From Ruminococcus flavefaciens (GTDB lineage: Bacteria; Bacillota; Clostridia; Oscillospirales; Ruminococcaceae): DNA of 64,000 nt. The position numbers were made by a program, and so were the translations under genes. Below are positions 34,818-43,987 of this stretch, piece after piece (position 1 is the first letter of the stretch; each line of letters begins with the position of its first letter). Under the pieces are notes generated by a model, which saw only the letters and a program-made list of their open reading frames with translations, did no database searches and had not been told where the DNA came from. Location of the stretch: positions 31,247 through 95,246 of the forward strand of contig DBXO01000022.1 in NCBI GenBank assembly GCA_002309635.1, written 5' to 3'.

Positions 34818-36332
34818 ATGCAGGAGAAATCATTGCTTGAAATGCGAGGGATATATAAGTCCTTTCCCGGAGTAAAGGCTCTGAGGAATGTTGACTTTAC
34901 TCTCCGCAAGGGTGAGATACATGCGCTCATGGGCGAAAACGGCGCGGGTAAGTCCACTCTTATCAAGGTCCTCACAGGTGTATATGTAAAGGACGGCGGA
35001 GACATATTTGTTAAGGGACACAGCGGTGCGGTACAGATACGCTCACCGCAGGAAGCTCAGAATCTCGGAATCAGTACGGTATATCAGGAGATATCCCTTT
35101 GCCCGAATCTTTCCGTTGCCGAGAATATCTTCCTCGGCAGAGGCAAAAGCAGACTGGTCAGCTGGAGGAACATGAACCGTAAGGCGGGTGAGCTTCTCGA
35201 TTCGCTGGGGATAGCAGTTAAGCCGACGCAACAGCTTGCAAGCTGTTCCATTGCTGTTCAGCAGATGGTCGCTATAGCAAGGGCAGTTGATATGGAGTGC
35301 AGTGTCCTGATTCTTGACGAGCCTACCTCTTCCCTCGATGAATCTGAGGTAGCCAAGCTCTTCAAGCTTATGAAACAGCTCAAGGAGAGGGGAGTAGGTA
35401 TCATATTCGTTACCCACTTCCTCGATCAGGTGTACGAGGTCTGTGACCGTATCACCGTTCTTCGTGACGGTCAGCTCGTAGGAGAATACGAGATAGAGAA
35501 TCTGCCAAGGGTTCAGCTCGTATCGAAAATGCTGGGTAAGGAGCTTGATGATATGGCGGACATCAAAAACGATATGCCCGCTTTCGTTGACAAAAACAAG
35601 CAGTTCGTTTACGAAGCTGACGGGCTTTGCAGTACGGAGGGCATCAAGCCTTTCAGCTTCAATATCCGCAAGGGAGAAGTCAACGGCTTTACGGGCCTTC
35701 TCGGCTCGGGCAGAAGCGAGTGTGTAAGAGCTATTTTCGGTGCTGACAAGGTAACGGGCGGCGTCGTAAAGGTCAACGGCAGGACGGTAAGTATCAAAAA
35801 GCCGATAGACGCTATGAAAAACGGTATAGCTTATCTTCCCGAGGACAGAAAGAGGGACGGTATCGTCGGCGACCTGTCCGTAAAGGACAATATCATACTT
35901 GCACTGCAGGTCAAAAAGGGCTTCTTCAAGCCGTTCTCAAAATCGGAGGCTAATAAATTCGCGGAGGATTACATAAAGCTCCTCGACATAAAGACCGCTT
36001 CGGTCAATACACCTATAAAGTCGCTTTCGGGCGGCAATCAGCAGAAGGTTATCCTTGGACGCTGGCTGCTTACAAATCCCGAATACCTCATTCTCGACGA
36101 ACCTACCCGCGGAATCGATGTAGGTACCAAGATCGATATTCAGAAGCTTGTTCTCAAGCTTGCCTCTGAGGGCATGAGCATAACATTCATCTCCTCCGAG
36201 ACCGACGAGATGCTGCGCACCTGTTCGAGACTTCTCGTAATGCGGGACAGAAAGCTTGTCGGTGAGCTCACCGGAGATGAGCTCACTCAGAATACGATTA
36301 TGAATACCATAGCAGGAGGTGACCGGGAATGA
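34818..36332 (+). CDS. sugar ABC transporter ATP-binding protein (tandem ATPase)
   Basis: A 504-residue energiser of the CUT2 sugar importer, with two ATPase domains as in AraG/RbsA/YtfR. Domain 1 (about 1-245): GENGAGKST, a signature region with CSIAVQQMVAIARA and ILDEPTSSLDE. Domain 2 (about 260-504): GLLGSGRSE (degenerate Walker A), LSGGNQQKVILGRWL and ILDEPTRGIDVGTK. The degenerate second P-loop is typical of the family. Its end overlaps the first permease by four bases. Confidence 0.93.
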   Translation: MQEKSLLEMRGIYKSFPGVKALRNVDFTLRKGEIHALMGENGAGKSTLIKVLTGVYVKDGGDIFVKGHSGAVQIRSPQEAQNLGISTVYQEISLCPNLSVAENIFLGRGKSRLVSWRNMNRKAGELLDSLGIAVKPTQQLASCSIAVQQMVAIARAVDMECSVLILDEPTSSLDESEVAKLFKLMKQLKERGVGIIFVTHFLDQVYEVCDRITVLRDGQLVGEYEIENLPRVQLVSKMLGKELDDMADIKNDMPAFVDKNKQFVYEADGLCSTEGIKPFSFNIRKGEVNGFTGLLGSGRSECVRAIFGADKVTGGVVKVNGRTVSIKKPIDAMKNGIAYLPEDRKRDGIVGDLSVKDNIILALQVKKGFFKPFSKSEANKFAEDYIKLLDIKTASVNTPIKSLSGGNQQKVILGRWLLTNPEYLILDEPTRGIDVGTKIDIQKLVLKLASEGMSITFISSETDEMLRTCSRLLVMRDRKLVGELTGDELTQNTIMNTIAGGDRE

Positions 36333-37426
36333 CGGCACAGGCGAAAAAATCTGAAAAGACTTCGTTTCTTACGGCAATTGTAAGAAAGCAGATTTTTATC
36401 CCGATAGCAGCTCTGCTCATACTTGCAATATTCAATTTTATAGTTGATCCATCATTCTTTGATATAACGCTGAAGCCAAGCAGCGATGGCTACAAGGTAT
36501 TTTCGGGGAACCTCATATCTATCCTTGACAGCGGCTCGGAGCTTGCTATTCTTGCTATTGGCATGACTCTGGTAACGGCAGCTTCAAGGGGACAGGACAT
36601 AAGTGTGGGTGCTGCAATGGCTATAAGCGGCAGCGTTATATTGAGGCTCCTGTGCGGTACGGGCGAACATCCCGAATCGCTTCAGACTCCAATAATAGTG
36701 GCATTTCTTATAAGCTGTCTTGTGGCTATGGCATTCGGCGCTTTCAACGGTGTCCTTGTTTCTATATTCAAGATACAGCCTATGGTCGCCACTCTTATAC
36801 TCTTTACAGCCGGACGTTCCATAGCTGCATGGATAAACAACAATGAACTGCCGGTAGCCCATGACAAGTCCTTCTGGGCATTCGGAAACTTTATTTCGGG
36901 AGTACCGATACCTACACCTGTATTCATTGCAGTGATATGCTTTATAATAATAGCCCTTGTGATGAAATACACTACACTCGGACTATATGCGCAGTCGGTG
37001 GGAATCAATGAAAAGACCTCTCGTCTGAACGGTCTCAACCCTGCACTTATAAAGTTCATCACATATGTAATACTGGGACTCTGCGTTTCAGTTGCGGGCT
37101 TTATCAAGGTAGCGAGAATAGGCACAATTAATTATTCCGTAATCGCAAAGGATATAGAAATGGACGCAATTCTTGCCGTAGCTCTGGGCGGAAACTCCCT
37201 GAGCGGCGGTAAATTCAGCATAACAGCTTCAGTACTCGGAGCATATGTTATTCAGTTCCTTACCACAACTCTCTACAAGCTTAATGTAAATTCGGAGGCT
37301 CTTCCGGCATACAAAGCGGTGGTTGTTATCCTGCTTGTTGTGCTCAGCGCACCGATAGTAAGGGAAAAGACAGCCGCTTTGTTCAAAAGGCTGCGTTCAC
37401 CCCTGAAAGCAGAGAGCAAAGGCTGA
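36329..37426 (+). CDS. sugar ABC transporter permease 1 (YtfT-like)
   Basis: A 365-residue CUT2 permease with about ten hydrophobic helices. It includes ELAILAIGMTLVTAASRGQDISVGAAMAISG and SVGINEKTSRLNGLNPALIKFITYVILGLCVSVAGFI, the conserved cytoplasmic loop and EMDAILAVALGGNSLSGGKFSI. It overlaps the ATPase gene (ATGA) and is followed 25 bases later by a second, different permease. Pairs of unlike permeases are characteristic of the YtfQRT-YjfF furanose importer, in contrast to the single permease of AraFGH. Confidence 0.9.
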   Translation: MTAQAKKSEKTSFLTAIVRKQIFIPIAALLILAIFNFIVDPSFFDITLKPSSDGYKVFSGNLISILDSGSELAILAIGMTLVTAASRGQDISVGAAMAISGSVILRLLCGTGEHPESLQTPIIVAFLISCLVAMAFGAFNGVLVSIFKIQPMVATLILFTAGRSIAAWINNNELPVAHDKSFWAFGNFISGVPIPTPVFIAVICFIIIALVMKYTTLGLYAQSVGINEKTSRLNGLNPALIKFITYVILGLCVSVAGFIKVARIGTINYSVIAKDIEMDAILAVALGGNSLSGGKFSITASVLGAYVIQFLTTTLYKLNVNSEALPAYKAVVVILLVVLSAPIVREKTAALFKRLRSPLKAESKG

Positions 37427-37451
37427 TAAAAACGGAACGGAGGAATGATTT

Positions 37452-38543
37452 ATGCCGCAAACAGATTTGAATCCCGGGAAAAAACACCGGCATCTGCTTG
37501 GAGGAATATCGGACACAAACCTGCTGATGTCCATAACTATAATCGTATTTATACTTATGTATGGTTTTGCGATATTCGGACTTGGTGAGGGTTTTCTCAA
37601 AGCACAGACATTTTTTAATATTCTCAATGCAAATGCTTCGCTGATAATACTTGCCTGCGGAATGACCATAGTTATGATAGCAGGCGGTATTGATATATCA
37701 GTCGGCGGAATGACTGCTCTTGTGAGCATGTGCTCCGCTGTATACCTTGACAAACACGGCGGGTCCGTGTTCGGTGCGATAATGATATCACTCGGTATCG
37801 GTATTGCATTCGGTCTTGTTCAGGGCTTCCTTGTAGCTTATCTTGACATACAGCCGTTTATTGTTACCCTTGCCGGCATGTTCTTTGCAAGGGGAATGAC
37901 TACCATTGTCAATACCAAGCCGTTCAATGTACAGAACGAAGCCTTTGTAAAGCTCAAGGAAACAAGGATCATCGTTCCCGGTATGGGCTCGGTGAACAAA
38001 AGAGGCACATATATAGACGCATACATAGAAATAGGCGTCATTGTGGCTCTTATAACAGTTGTTGCTCTTTTCCTTTTCCTCAGATGGACAAAGACAGGCC
38101 GCAGCTTCTATGCTGTCGGCGGCAACAGACAAAGCGCACTTATGCTCGGAATAAATGTAAAGAGAACTACGTTCCTTGCATATCTTATGTGCGGTATCTT
38201 AGGTGGAATTGGCGGATTCGTTTATTTTATGCACGCAGGCTCGGGATCGGCGTCTCATGCAACGGGAGCTGAGATGAATGCTATAGCATCGTCGATCATC
38301 GGAGGTACAATGCTTACGGGCGGCGTCGGAAATATCATAGGCACATTTTTCGGCGTACTTTCACTTGCTCTCATTCAGAACATAGTATCATCAGCAGGAC
38401 TTGATCAGGCATGGTGGACAGGTATCACAAACGCTTCAATGCTTTGTATTTTCCTTGTGGTACAGAGTATCATCATCGCAAGGCGAAAAAAGGTAAATCT
38501 TTCAGCGGAAAAGCCTGCGGAATCAAAAGGAGTAAAAACATGA
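37452..38543 (+). CDS. sugar ABC transporter permease 2 (YjfF-like)
   Basis: A 363-residue CUT2 permease with IILACGMTIVMIAGGIDISVGGMTALVSM, YLDIQPFIVTLAGMFFARGM, FYAVGGNRQSALMLGINVKRTTFLAYLMCGILGGIGGF and the final TGAEMNAIASSIIGGTMLTGGVGNIIGT. It likely forms a heterodimer with the preceding permease. AACGGAGG precedes the ATG. The stop overlaps the kinase start (ATGA), so import and phosphorylation genes are translationally coupled. Confidence 0.9.
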   Translation: MPQTDLNPGKKHRHLLGGISDTNLLMSITIIVFILMYGFAIFGLGEGFLKAQTFFNILNANASLIILACGMTIVMIAGGIDISVGGMTALVSMCSAVYLDKHGGSVFGAIMISLGIGIAFGLVQGFLVAYLDIQPFIVTLAGMFFARGMTTIVNTKPFNVQNEAFVKLKETRIIVPGMGSVNKRGTYIDAYIEIGVIVALITVVALFLFLRWTKTGRSFYAVGGNRQSALMLGINVKRTTFLAYLMCGILGGIGGFVYFMHAGSGSASHATGAEMNAIASSIIGGTMLTGGVGNIIGTFFGVLSLALIQNIVSSAGLDQAWWTGITNASMLCIFLVVQSIIIARRKKVNLSAEKPAESKGVKT

Positions 38544-40126
38544 GCAGTGCAGAACAGATAAAAAACGGCAAAGCAGTCATAGGTATAGAATTCGGTTCGA
38601 CACGTATAAAAGCGGTCCTTATAGGCGAGGATCATGCTCCTCTTGCAGCCGGCATTTACGACTGGCAGAACGAGCTGCTTGACGGCGTTTGGACATATCC
38701 CCTTGAAAAGGTAAAGATAGGTCTTCAGGAATGCTTTGCCGGCCTTATGAAAAATGTTGAAGAAAAATACGGCGTAAAGCTGGAAACAGCTGCGGGTATA
38801 GGCATATCCGCAATGATGCACGGCTACCTTGCATTTGATGAGAACGATCAGCAGCTTGTACCATTCAGAACATGGCGCAATACCATGACAGAGGAGGCTG
38901 CTGACAGGCTTACGGAAGCCTTTTCGTTCAATATTCCTCAGCGCTGGAGCATAGCCCATCTGTATCAGGCTGTACTCAATGACGAGCCCCATATAGGCAG
39001 ACTTGCCTTTATGACTACACTTGCGGGCTATGTGCACTATCTTCTCACAGGCAGGAAAGTCATCGGTGCAGGAGACGCTTCGGGTATATTCCCAATAGAC
39101 CCGGGTACATGCAATTACGATGTCAGTATGCTTGCGAAATTTGATGAGCTTGCAGCAGGAACTGAACTGCGTAAAAAGCTCACAGACCTGCTTCCTGCAA
39201 TAATTCCTGTGGGAGAATGTGCGGGTAATCTCACTGAAGAGGGTGCAAGGCTTCTTGACCCCACAGGTACGTTCAGTCCGGGAGTGCCCTTCTGTCCGCC
39301 CGAGGGAGATGCTCAGACGGGAATGGCTGCGACTAACAGCATAACACCCAGAACAGGCAACGTTTCAGCAGGCACTTCTATATTCTCGATGATAGTCCTT
39401 GAAGAAAATCTCTCGGCGGTTCACCGAGAGATAGACATAGTCACCACTCCCTGCGGTGCTCCCGTAGCAATGGTGCACTGCAACAGCTGTACATCTGACC
39501 TTGACGCATGGTTCGGTATGTTCGGCGGGCTTCTCAGTGAGTTCGGCGTAGATATTCCGAAGGGCAGGCTTTACGATACTCTTTACTCACTGGCAGCAGA
39601 GGGCAGCCCCGACTGTGACGGCATAATCTCCTACAATTACTACGCAGGAGAACCCGTAACAGGAATAAAGGACGGCAGGCCGATGCTTATGAGAAGTCCT
39701 GATTCCGCATTCAACATAAGGAACCTTGCAAGGAGCCTTGTGTACTCCTGCGTGGCTTCTCTGAAAGCGGGAATGGATATCCTTACGGAGCAGGAGCATG
39801 TAAAGCTGGACCGTATATACGCTCACGGCGGTTTCTTCAAGACTCCACGTCCCAGTCAGAATTTTCTTGCGGCTGCTCTCGGAGCAGATGTTACTCTCAT
39901 GCAGACCGCAGGCGAGGGCGGGGCATGGGGAATAGCTATTCTTGCAGCATACATGGTCAGAAAAAACACCGGTGAGAGTCTCGAACAGTATCTCAGCGGC
40001 AGAGTTTTTGCCGATATGAAGGAAAGCACAGTTGCTCCGGATAAGGAGGATACTGAAGGCATAAACAAATATATGCAGAAATACCTTTCGGGGATATCTG
40101 CCGTTAAGGCAGCAGCCGCCGAATAA
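38540..40126 (+). CDS. FGGY-family sugar kinase, probable L-ribulokinase
   Basis: A 528-residue FGGY carbohydrate kinase. N-terminal ATPase-fold elements: AVIGIEFGSTRIKAVLIGED (phosphate 1) and GIGISAMMHGYLAFDE. C-terminal: PRTGNVSAGTSIFSMIVLE (phosphate 2 region) and IYAHGGFFKTPRPSQNFLAAALGADVTL (adenosine motif). AAAGGAG and the overlap with the permease stop set the start at 38540. It stands directly before araA and araD where araB is expected, so phosphorylation of L-ribulose is the best guess, although xylulokinase-like activity cannot be excluded from sequence alone. Confidence 0.88.
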   Translation: MSSAEQIKNGKAVIGIEFGSTRIKAVLIGEDHAPLAAGIYDWQNELLDGVWTYPLEKVKIGLQECFAGLMKNVEEKYGVKLETAAGIGISAMMHGYLAFDENDQQLVPFRTWRNTMTEEAADRLTEAFSFNIPQRWSIAHLYQAVLNDEPHIGRLAFMTTLAGYVHYLLTGRKVIGAGDASGIFPIDPGTCNYDVSMLAKFDELAAGTELRKKLTDLLPAIIPVGECAGNLTEEGARLLDPTGTFSPGVPFCPPEGDAQTGMAATNSITPRTGNVSAGTSIFSMIVLEENLSAVHREIDIVTTPCGAPVAMVHCNSCTSDLDAWFGMFGGLLSEFGVDIPKGRLYDTLYSLAAEGSPDCDGIISYNYYAGEPVTGIKDGRPMLMRSPDSAFNIRNLARSLVYSCVASLKAGMDILTEQEHVKLDRIYAHGGFFKTPRPSQNFLAAALGADVTLMQTAGEGGAWGIAILAAYMVRKNTGESLEQYLSGRVFADMKESTVAPDKEDTEGINKYMQKYLSGISAVKAAAAE

Positions 40127-40145
40127 AAGAAAGGATCGATATAGT

Positions 40146-41579
40146 ATGAAATTCTGGTTTGTAACGGGTTCACAGTTCCTGTACGGTGAGGAAACTCTCC
40201 GTCAGGTCGAGGAGGACTCAAAGAAGATTGTTGACGGACTCAGGCTTCCTTTCCCTGTTGAGTACAAGCTCACGGTAAAAACCGAGTCTGAGATAGAGCG
40301 CATTGTCAAGGAAGCAAACTATGATGACGAATGCGCAGGTATAATCACATTCTGCCACACCTTTTCACCATCAAAGATGTGGATAAATGGTCTTGCACTC
40401 CTACAAAAGCCTTGGCTTCACTTTCATACGCAGTTTAACGAGACTATACCCAATGAAGCTATCGACATGGATTACATGAATCTCCACCAGTCGGCGCACG
40501 GCGACAGGGAGCATGGTTTCATTGGGGCTCGTCTGCGTGTACCGAGAGCAGTAGTCGCAGGCTACTGGAAGGATCCGGCGGTTCAGGCGAAGATCGGTGA
40601 ATGGCAGCGTGCTGCTGTCGGCGTTATGTTCAGCAGAAGCCTTAAGATAGTTCGCTTCGGTGATAATATGCGCGAGGTGGCTGTTACGGAGGGCGATAAG
40701 ATAGAGGCTCAGCTCAGGCTCGGCTGGCAGGTGAATACTTTCGCAGTAGGCGACCTTGTTGAGTATATGGATGCAGTTACCGATGCTGAGATAGATGCTC
40801 TTATGAAGGAATATGCAGAGCTTTACGAGTTCAGCGAGGCTGATACGGACACTATCAGATATCAGGCACGTGAGGAGATAGCTATCGAGAAGATACTCGT
40901 CCGTGAAGGAGCAAAGGCTTTCTCGAATACGTTTGAGGATCTTCACGGTATGAAGCAGCTACCCGGTCTTGCAACACAGCATCTTATGCACAAGGGCTAC
41001 GGCTTCGGTGCTGAGGGCGACTGGAAGACAGCGGGCATGACGGCTATAGTAAAGGCAATGTATCCCGACGGAAACACATCATTCATGGAGGATTACACCT
41101 ATGATTATGAGCGTCAGCTCATACTCGGCTCGCATATGCTTGAGGTATGCCCGTCCATAGCAGCTGACAGACCGCGTATCGAGGTACACAAGCTTGGAAT
41201 CGGCGGCAAGGACGCTCCTGCAAGAATAGTATTCGAGGGCAGGGCAGGCTCCGCGAAGGTATTGTCTCTCATTGATATCGGCGGCAGATTCAGGCTTATA
41301 CAGCAGGATATCGAATGCGAGAAGCCTTTCCAGTCAATGCCGAATCTTCCCGTTGCAAGAACAATGTGGAGACCAGCACCCTCGTTTCTTGAGGGACTTG
41401 AATGCTGGATTATCGCAGGCGGCGCACATCATACAGTGCTCTCCTACGATATAACGGACGAGACTGTAAGAGATTTCGCTCGTATCATGGGCATCGAGCT
41501 TGTGGTAATCAACAAGGATACCACAAAGGAAAAGCTTGAGCGCGATATCATGATAGGAGATGTTATATATGGACGTTAA
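40146..41579 (+). CDS. araA: L-arabinose isomerase
   Basis: Interconverts L-arabinose and L-ribulose in the cytoplasm using Mn2+. The 477-residue protein starts FWFVTGSQFLYGEETLRQV, the family hallmark, and has ITFCHTFSPSKMWI, LLHFHTQFNETIPN-like WLHFHTQFNETIP, ANYLKASAEH-strand-specific region in the expected order, FEDLHGMKQLPGLATQHLM and the late metal-ligand region SHMLEVCPSIA...WIIAGGAHHTVLS. The last codons overlap the araD start by 11 bases. Length is normal. Confidence 0.96.
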   Translation: MKFWFVTGSQFLYGEETLRQVEEDSKKIVDGLRLPFPVEYKLTVKTESEIERIVKEANYDDECAGIITFCHTFSPSKMWINGLALLQKPWLHFHTQFNETIPNEAIDMDYMNLHQSAHGDREHGFIGARLRVPRAVVAGYWKDPAVQAKIGEWQRAAVGVMFSRSLKIVRFGDNMREVAVTEGDKIEAQLRLGWQVNTFAVGDLVEYMDAVTDAEIDALMKEYAELYEFSEADTDTIRYQAREEIAIEKILVREGAKAFSNTFEDLHGMKQLPGLATQHLMHKGYGFGAEGDWKTAGMTAIVKAMYPDGNTSFMEDYTYDYERQLILGSHMLEVCPSIAADRPRIEVHKLGIGGKDAPARIVFEGRAGSAKVLSLIDIGGRFRLIQQDIECEKPFQSMPNLPVARTMWRPAPSFLEGLECWIIAGGAHHTVLSYDITDETVRDFARIMGIELVVINKDTTKEKLERDIMIGDVIYGR

Positions 41580-42258
41580 AGAGCTTAAGGAGCGTGTATT
41601 AAAGGCGAATCTGCTGCTCCCGAAGTACGGGCTCGTCACGTTCACGTGGGGCAACGTCAGCGAATATGACCGCGAGACAGGTTTTGTAGCGATAAAGCCC
41701 AGCGGAGTTGAGTATGATTCCATGACTGCCGACGATATAGTGGTACTTACTCTCGACGGAAAAAAGGTGGACGGAAAGCTCTCTCCATCCAGCGATACTC
41801 CCACTCATCTTGAGATATACAGAAATTTTGAAGGAGTATGCGGAGTAGTCCATACTCACAGCCGCTATGCGACTTCTTTTGCACAGGCATGTATGGGCAT
41901 ACCGCCCCTCGGTACAACTCACGGAGATTACTTCTACGGCGAGATACCCTGTACAAGGGAAATGACCGATGCGGAAGTAAAGGGCGAGTATGAACTGGAA
42001 ACAGGCAGGGTGATCGTTGAATGCTGCGGGGAATATCAGAATATCCCTGCTGTACTTGTGGCAAATCACGGCCCATTTGTATGGGGAAAGGACTGCATGG
42101 AGGCTGTTCACAACTCGGTGGTCCTTGAAGAGCTGTCGGCAATGGCGTGGATAACCAAAACTCTGCGCTCTGACACTCCTGATATGCCGCAGAGACTGCT
42201 TGACAAGCATTTCTTCCGCAAACACGGAGCAAATGCTTACTACGGTCAGGCTAAATAA
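41569..42258 (+). CDS. araD: L-ribulose-5-phosphate 4-epimerase
   Basis: Final step of arabinose entry into the pentose phosphate pathway, giving D-xylulose 5-phosphate. The 229-residue class II aldolase-fold enzyme has TFTWGNVSEYDRETGFVAIKPSGV (about 20-43), SSDTPTHLEIYRNF, VVHTHSRYATSFAQA with the zinc-binding HTH, and LVANHGPFVWGKD with the third His. ATG 41569 lies inside araA, with AGGAG eight bases ahead; the frame opens three codons earlier at a codon not needed. Last gene of the operon. Confidence 0.96.
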   Translation: MDVKELKERVLKANLLLPKYGLVTFTWGNVSEYDRETGFVAIKPSGVEYDSMTADDIVVLTLDGKKVDGKLSPSSDTPTHLEIYRNFEGVCGVVHTHSRYATSFAQACMGIPPLGTTHGDYFYGEIPCTREMTDAEVKGEYELETGRVIVECCGEYQNIPAVLVANHGPFVWGKDCMEAVHNSVVLEELSAMAWITKTLRSDTPDMPQRLLDKHFFRKHGANAYYGQAK

Positions 42259-42302
42259 TTAAGAATTATTCCATTACTGATATGATTTTCTCTCCAACTA
42301 TG

Positions 42303-42340
42303 GGAAAAGGCTTCGCAAATGCGGAGCCTTTTCCTTTTAC
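42303..42340 (+). terminator. terminator of the arabinose operon
   Basis: GGAAAAGGCTTCGC/GCGGAGCCTTTTCC stem around AAAT, followed by TTTTA. The stem is also usable on the minus strand for the convergent small membrane gene. Confidence 0.88.
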
Positions 42341-42347
42341 TGTGTTG

Positions 42348-42869
42348 TTATAGACCCTGCATTCCGTCAGAGCCTGAGTTTCTTTTTTCGATGTCTTCTT
42401 TTTTCTGTGTGTAGGGATCCTTTATGTCCCACTGTGCCTTTTCCATTTCATACAGCTTCTGTTTTATTTCAAAATTCGGGAATCCGTCCTGCTGACTCAG
42501 CCATTCGTATTTTTTGCAGTTGATAACATTTACAACAGCGTAATAGATAAGTACTCCGAAGCCGAAAAGAGGTATCAATGAAAAACCCCAGTCCATGAAT
42601 AACAGTACGATCTCGGCTGCCATCAGTGAAGCCGAAATTATCGCAAGAGGAGTGCTTTTCTTATATACGCTGAAAAAACCTGTAACAGAAGCACATATTG
42701 TTATCAGACTTATTATCAGATACAAGGGTTTGCCTGTCATTATGAAAGTATAGACCATGAATAATATAACCATAAGATTTGCAGCGTATGCAATAAAGCA
42801 TTGAGTGTCCTGATTCTTTATCTTTTTTATTGCCGTTCTGTTCCGTGTATATTCTTCTTCAAGTTCCAT
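42348..42869 (-). CDS. hypothetical small membrane protein
   Basis: Unrecognised 173-residue protein. A basic N-terminus (MELEEEYTRNRTAIKKIKNQ) is followed by about four hydrophobic segments (about 27-43, 48-68, 75-93, 97-112) and a soluble C-terminal tail of about 60 residues with YEMEKAQWDIKDPYTQKKEDIEKR. AAGGGGGG precedes the ATG. Convergent with araD across a shared terminator. No functional clue. Confidence 0.7.
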   Translation of the reverse strand: MELEEEYTRNRTAIKKIKNQDTQCFIAYAANLMVILFMVYTFIMTGKPLYLIISLITICASVTGFFSVYKKSTPLAIISASLMAAEIVLLFMDWGFSLIPLFGFGVLIYYAVVNVINCKKYEWLSQQDGFPNFEIKQKLYEMEKAQWDIKDPYTQKKEDIEKRNSGSDGMQGL

Positions 42870-42932
42870 AATGTTGCCCCCCTTAGCTTGAATTCTAAGA
42901 TAATTATATTATAATTATGCAGAATAGTCAAG

Positions 42933-42967
42933 TAAAAACGCCTCCATGCTAAAAGCTCGGAGGCGTC
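42933..42967 (-). terminator. terminator of the GNAT gene
   Basis: ACGCCTCC/GGAGGCGT hairpin followed on the minus strand by TTTTTACTTG, right after the stop codon. Confidence 0.87.
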
Positions 42968-42975
42968 TGATATTA

Positions 42976-43635
42976 TCATTCGCGGTTTATGACTGAATGA
43001 CTGTGGATGTAGAATTCTTCCTGACTTGGCTGCCAGCCCTTTACCTTTGGCGGGAACAGAGCATCGAACTTTTCAACGGCCTCCTCGTCATCACAGGGAG
43101 CGTCAACGTCGCTGGGACAATAGAACCACTTTCTGCCGTCAAGAGCGTCTTCCCTGAGCACCTTTACGAGAAGTGCAGCAGGGTATAAGTCACCTTCAAA
43201 GCACACATTGTACCTGCGGCAGCTCTTATATCCTCTTGCAACGTAATTATCGGGATTGCCGAAGTTGATAACAGTATCGTAACCCATTTCGGCTGCGATT
43301 TTAAATGTATGCTCCAGCAGAGCCTTTCCATAGCCCTTTCGCTGATATTCGGGGAGCACACAGAGCGGCCCCATAGTTACGATATCCTTTACATTGCCAT
43401 GCTCGTCCCTGAGCATTGACTTGCAGTACATAACTGAGCCGATGATCTTTCCTCCGACTTCGATAACATAATCAAGCTGGGGGATAAAATCCTCATGTTC
43501 TCTCATTATATGAATGAAGTAATGCTCAAAGCAGCCAGGCTTGCTGAGATTCCAGAAAGCCTCGCGGGCAAGATTTTCTACTTCGCGGTAGTCGTTTGGG
43601 GTTTCCGGACGTATGATATAGTCATTGTTATTCAT
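42976..43635 (-). CDS. GNAT-family N-acetyltransferase
   Basis: A 219-residue acetyltransferase with the standard single GNAT fold: N-terminal IIRPETPNDYREVENLAREAF, central LGPLCVLPEYQRKGYGKALLEHTFKIA (the Q-R-K-G-Y-G acetyl-CoA loop at about 96-101) and VINFGNPDNYVARGYKSCRRYN. It resembles the YhbS-like group of predicted N-acetyltransferases. AGGAGG ahead of ATG 43635 fixes the start; the frame is open 21 codons further. The acceptor is unknown. Confidence 0.86.
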   Translation of the reverse strand: MNNNDYIIRPETPNDYREVENLAREAFWNLSKPGCFEHYFIHIMREHEDFIPQLDYVIEVGGKIIGSVMYCKSMLRDEHGNVKDIVTMGPLCVLPEYQRKGYGKALLEHTFKIAAEMGYDTVINFGNPDNYVARGYKSCRRYNVCFEGDLYPAALLVKVLREDALDGRKWFYCPSDVDAPCDDEEAVEKFDALFPPKVKGWQPSQEEFYIHSHSVINRE

Positions 43636-43806
43636 TATTTTTTTCCTCCTGAAATTGCTGACCGGACACGGGAGGTTTGTGTGGGATAGTATTCGCAAAC
43701 CGCCCGTTTACGCTGCTATCTCCGTTCTGTTATTGTTTTTCAAACAACTATCTCCTTTTATAAAAATAAGAAATACAGTGAAAGAATTTCTACTCTCACT
43801 GATTGA

Positions 43807-43835
43807 ATTATAGCATTTCTGATCTGTAATGTCAA
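43807..43835 (-). promoter_or_regulatory. promoter of the GNAT gene
   Basis: Minus-strand TTGACA (43830-43835), 17 bases, TATAAT (43807-43812). The leader of about 165 bases contains a weak CAGTGA/TCACTG hairpin. Confidence 0.8.
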
Positions 43836-43916
43836 CAGAAAAACTGCGGCAGATATGAAAAATTTCATTTAAAAATGCGATTCTTATCATATTTGGTTTC
43901 GCAAGGTTAACAGGGC

Positions 43917-43945
43917 TTGAAATATAAAAAAGGCTGTGATATAAT
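43917..43945 (+). promoter_or_regulatory. promoter of nifS-nifU
   Basis: TTGAAA (43917-43922), 17 bases, TATAAT (43940-43945), 42 bases before the nifS start. Confidence 0.8.
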
Positions 43946-43987
43946 ATAGTTAATCGATAGGTTTTATACAAATAAGGAGAATACTTA

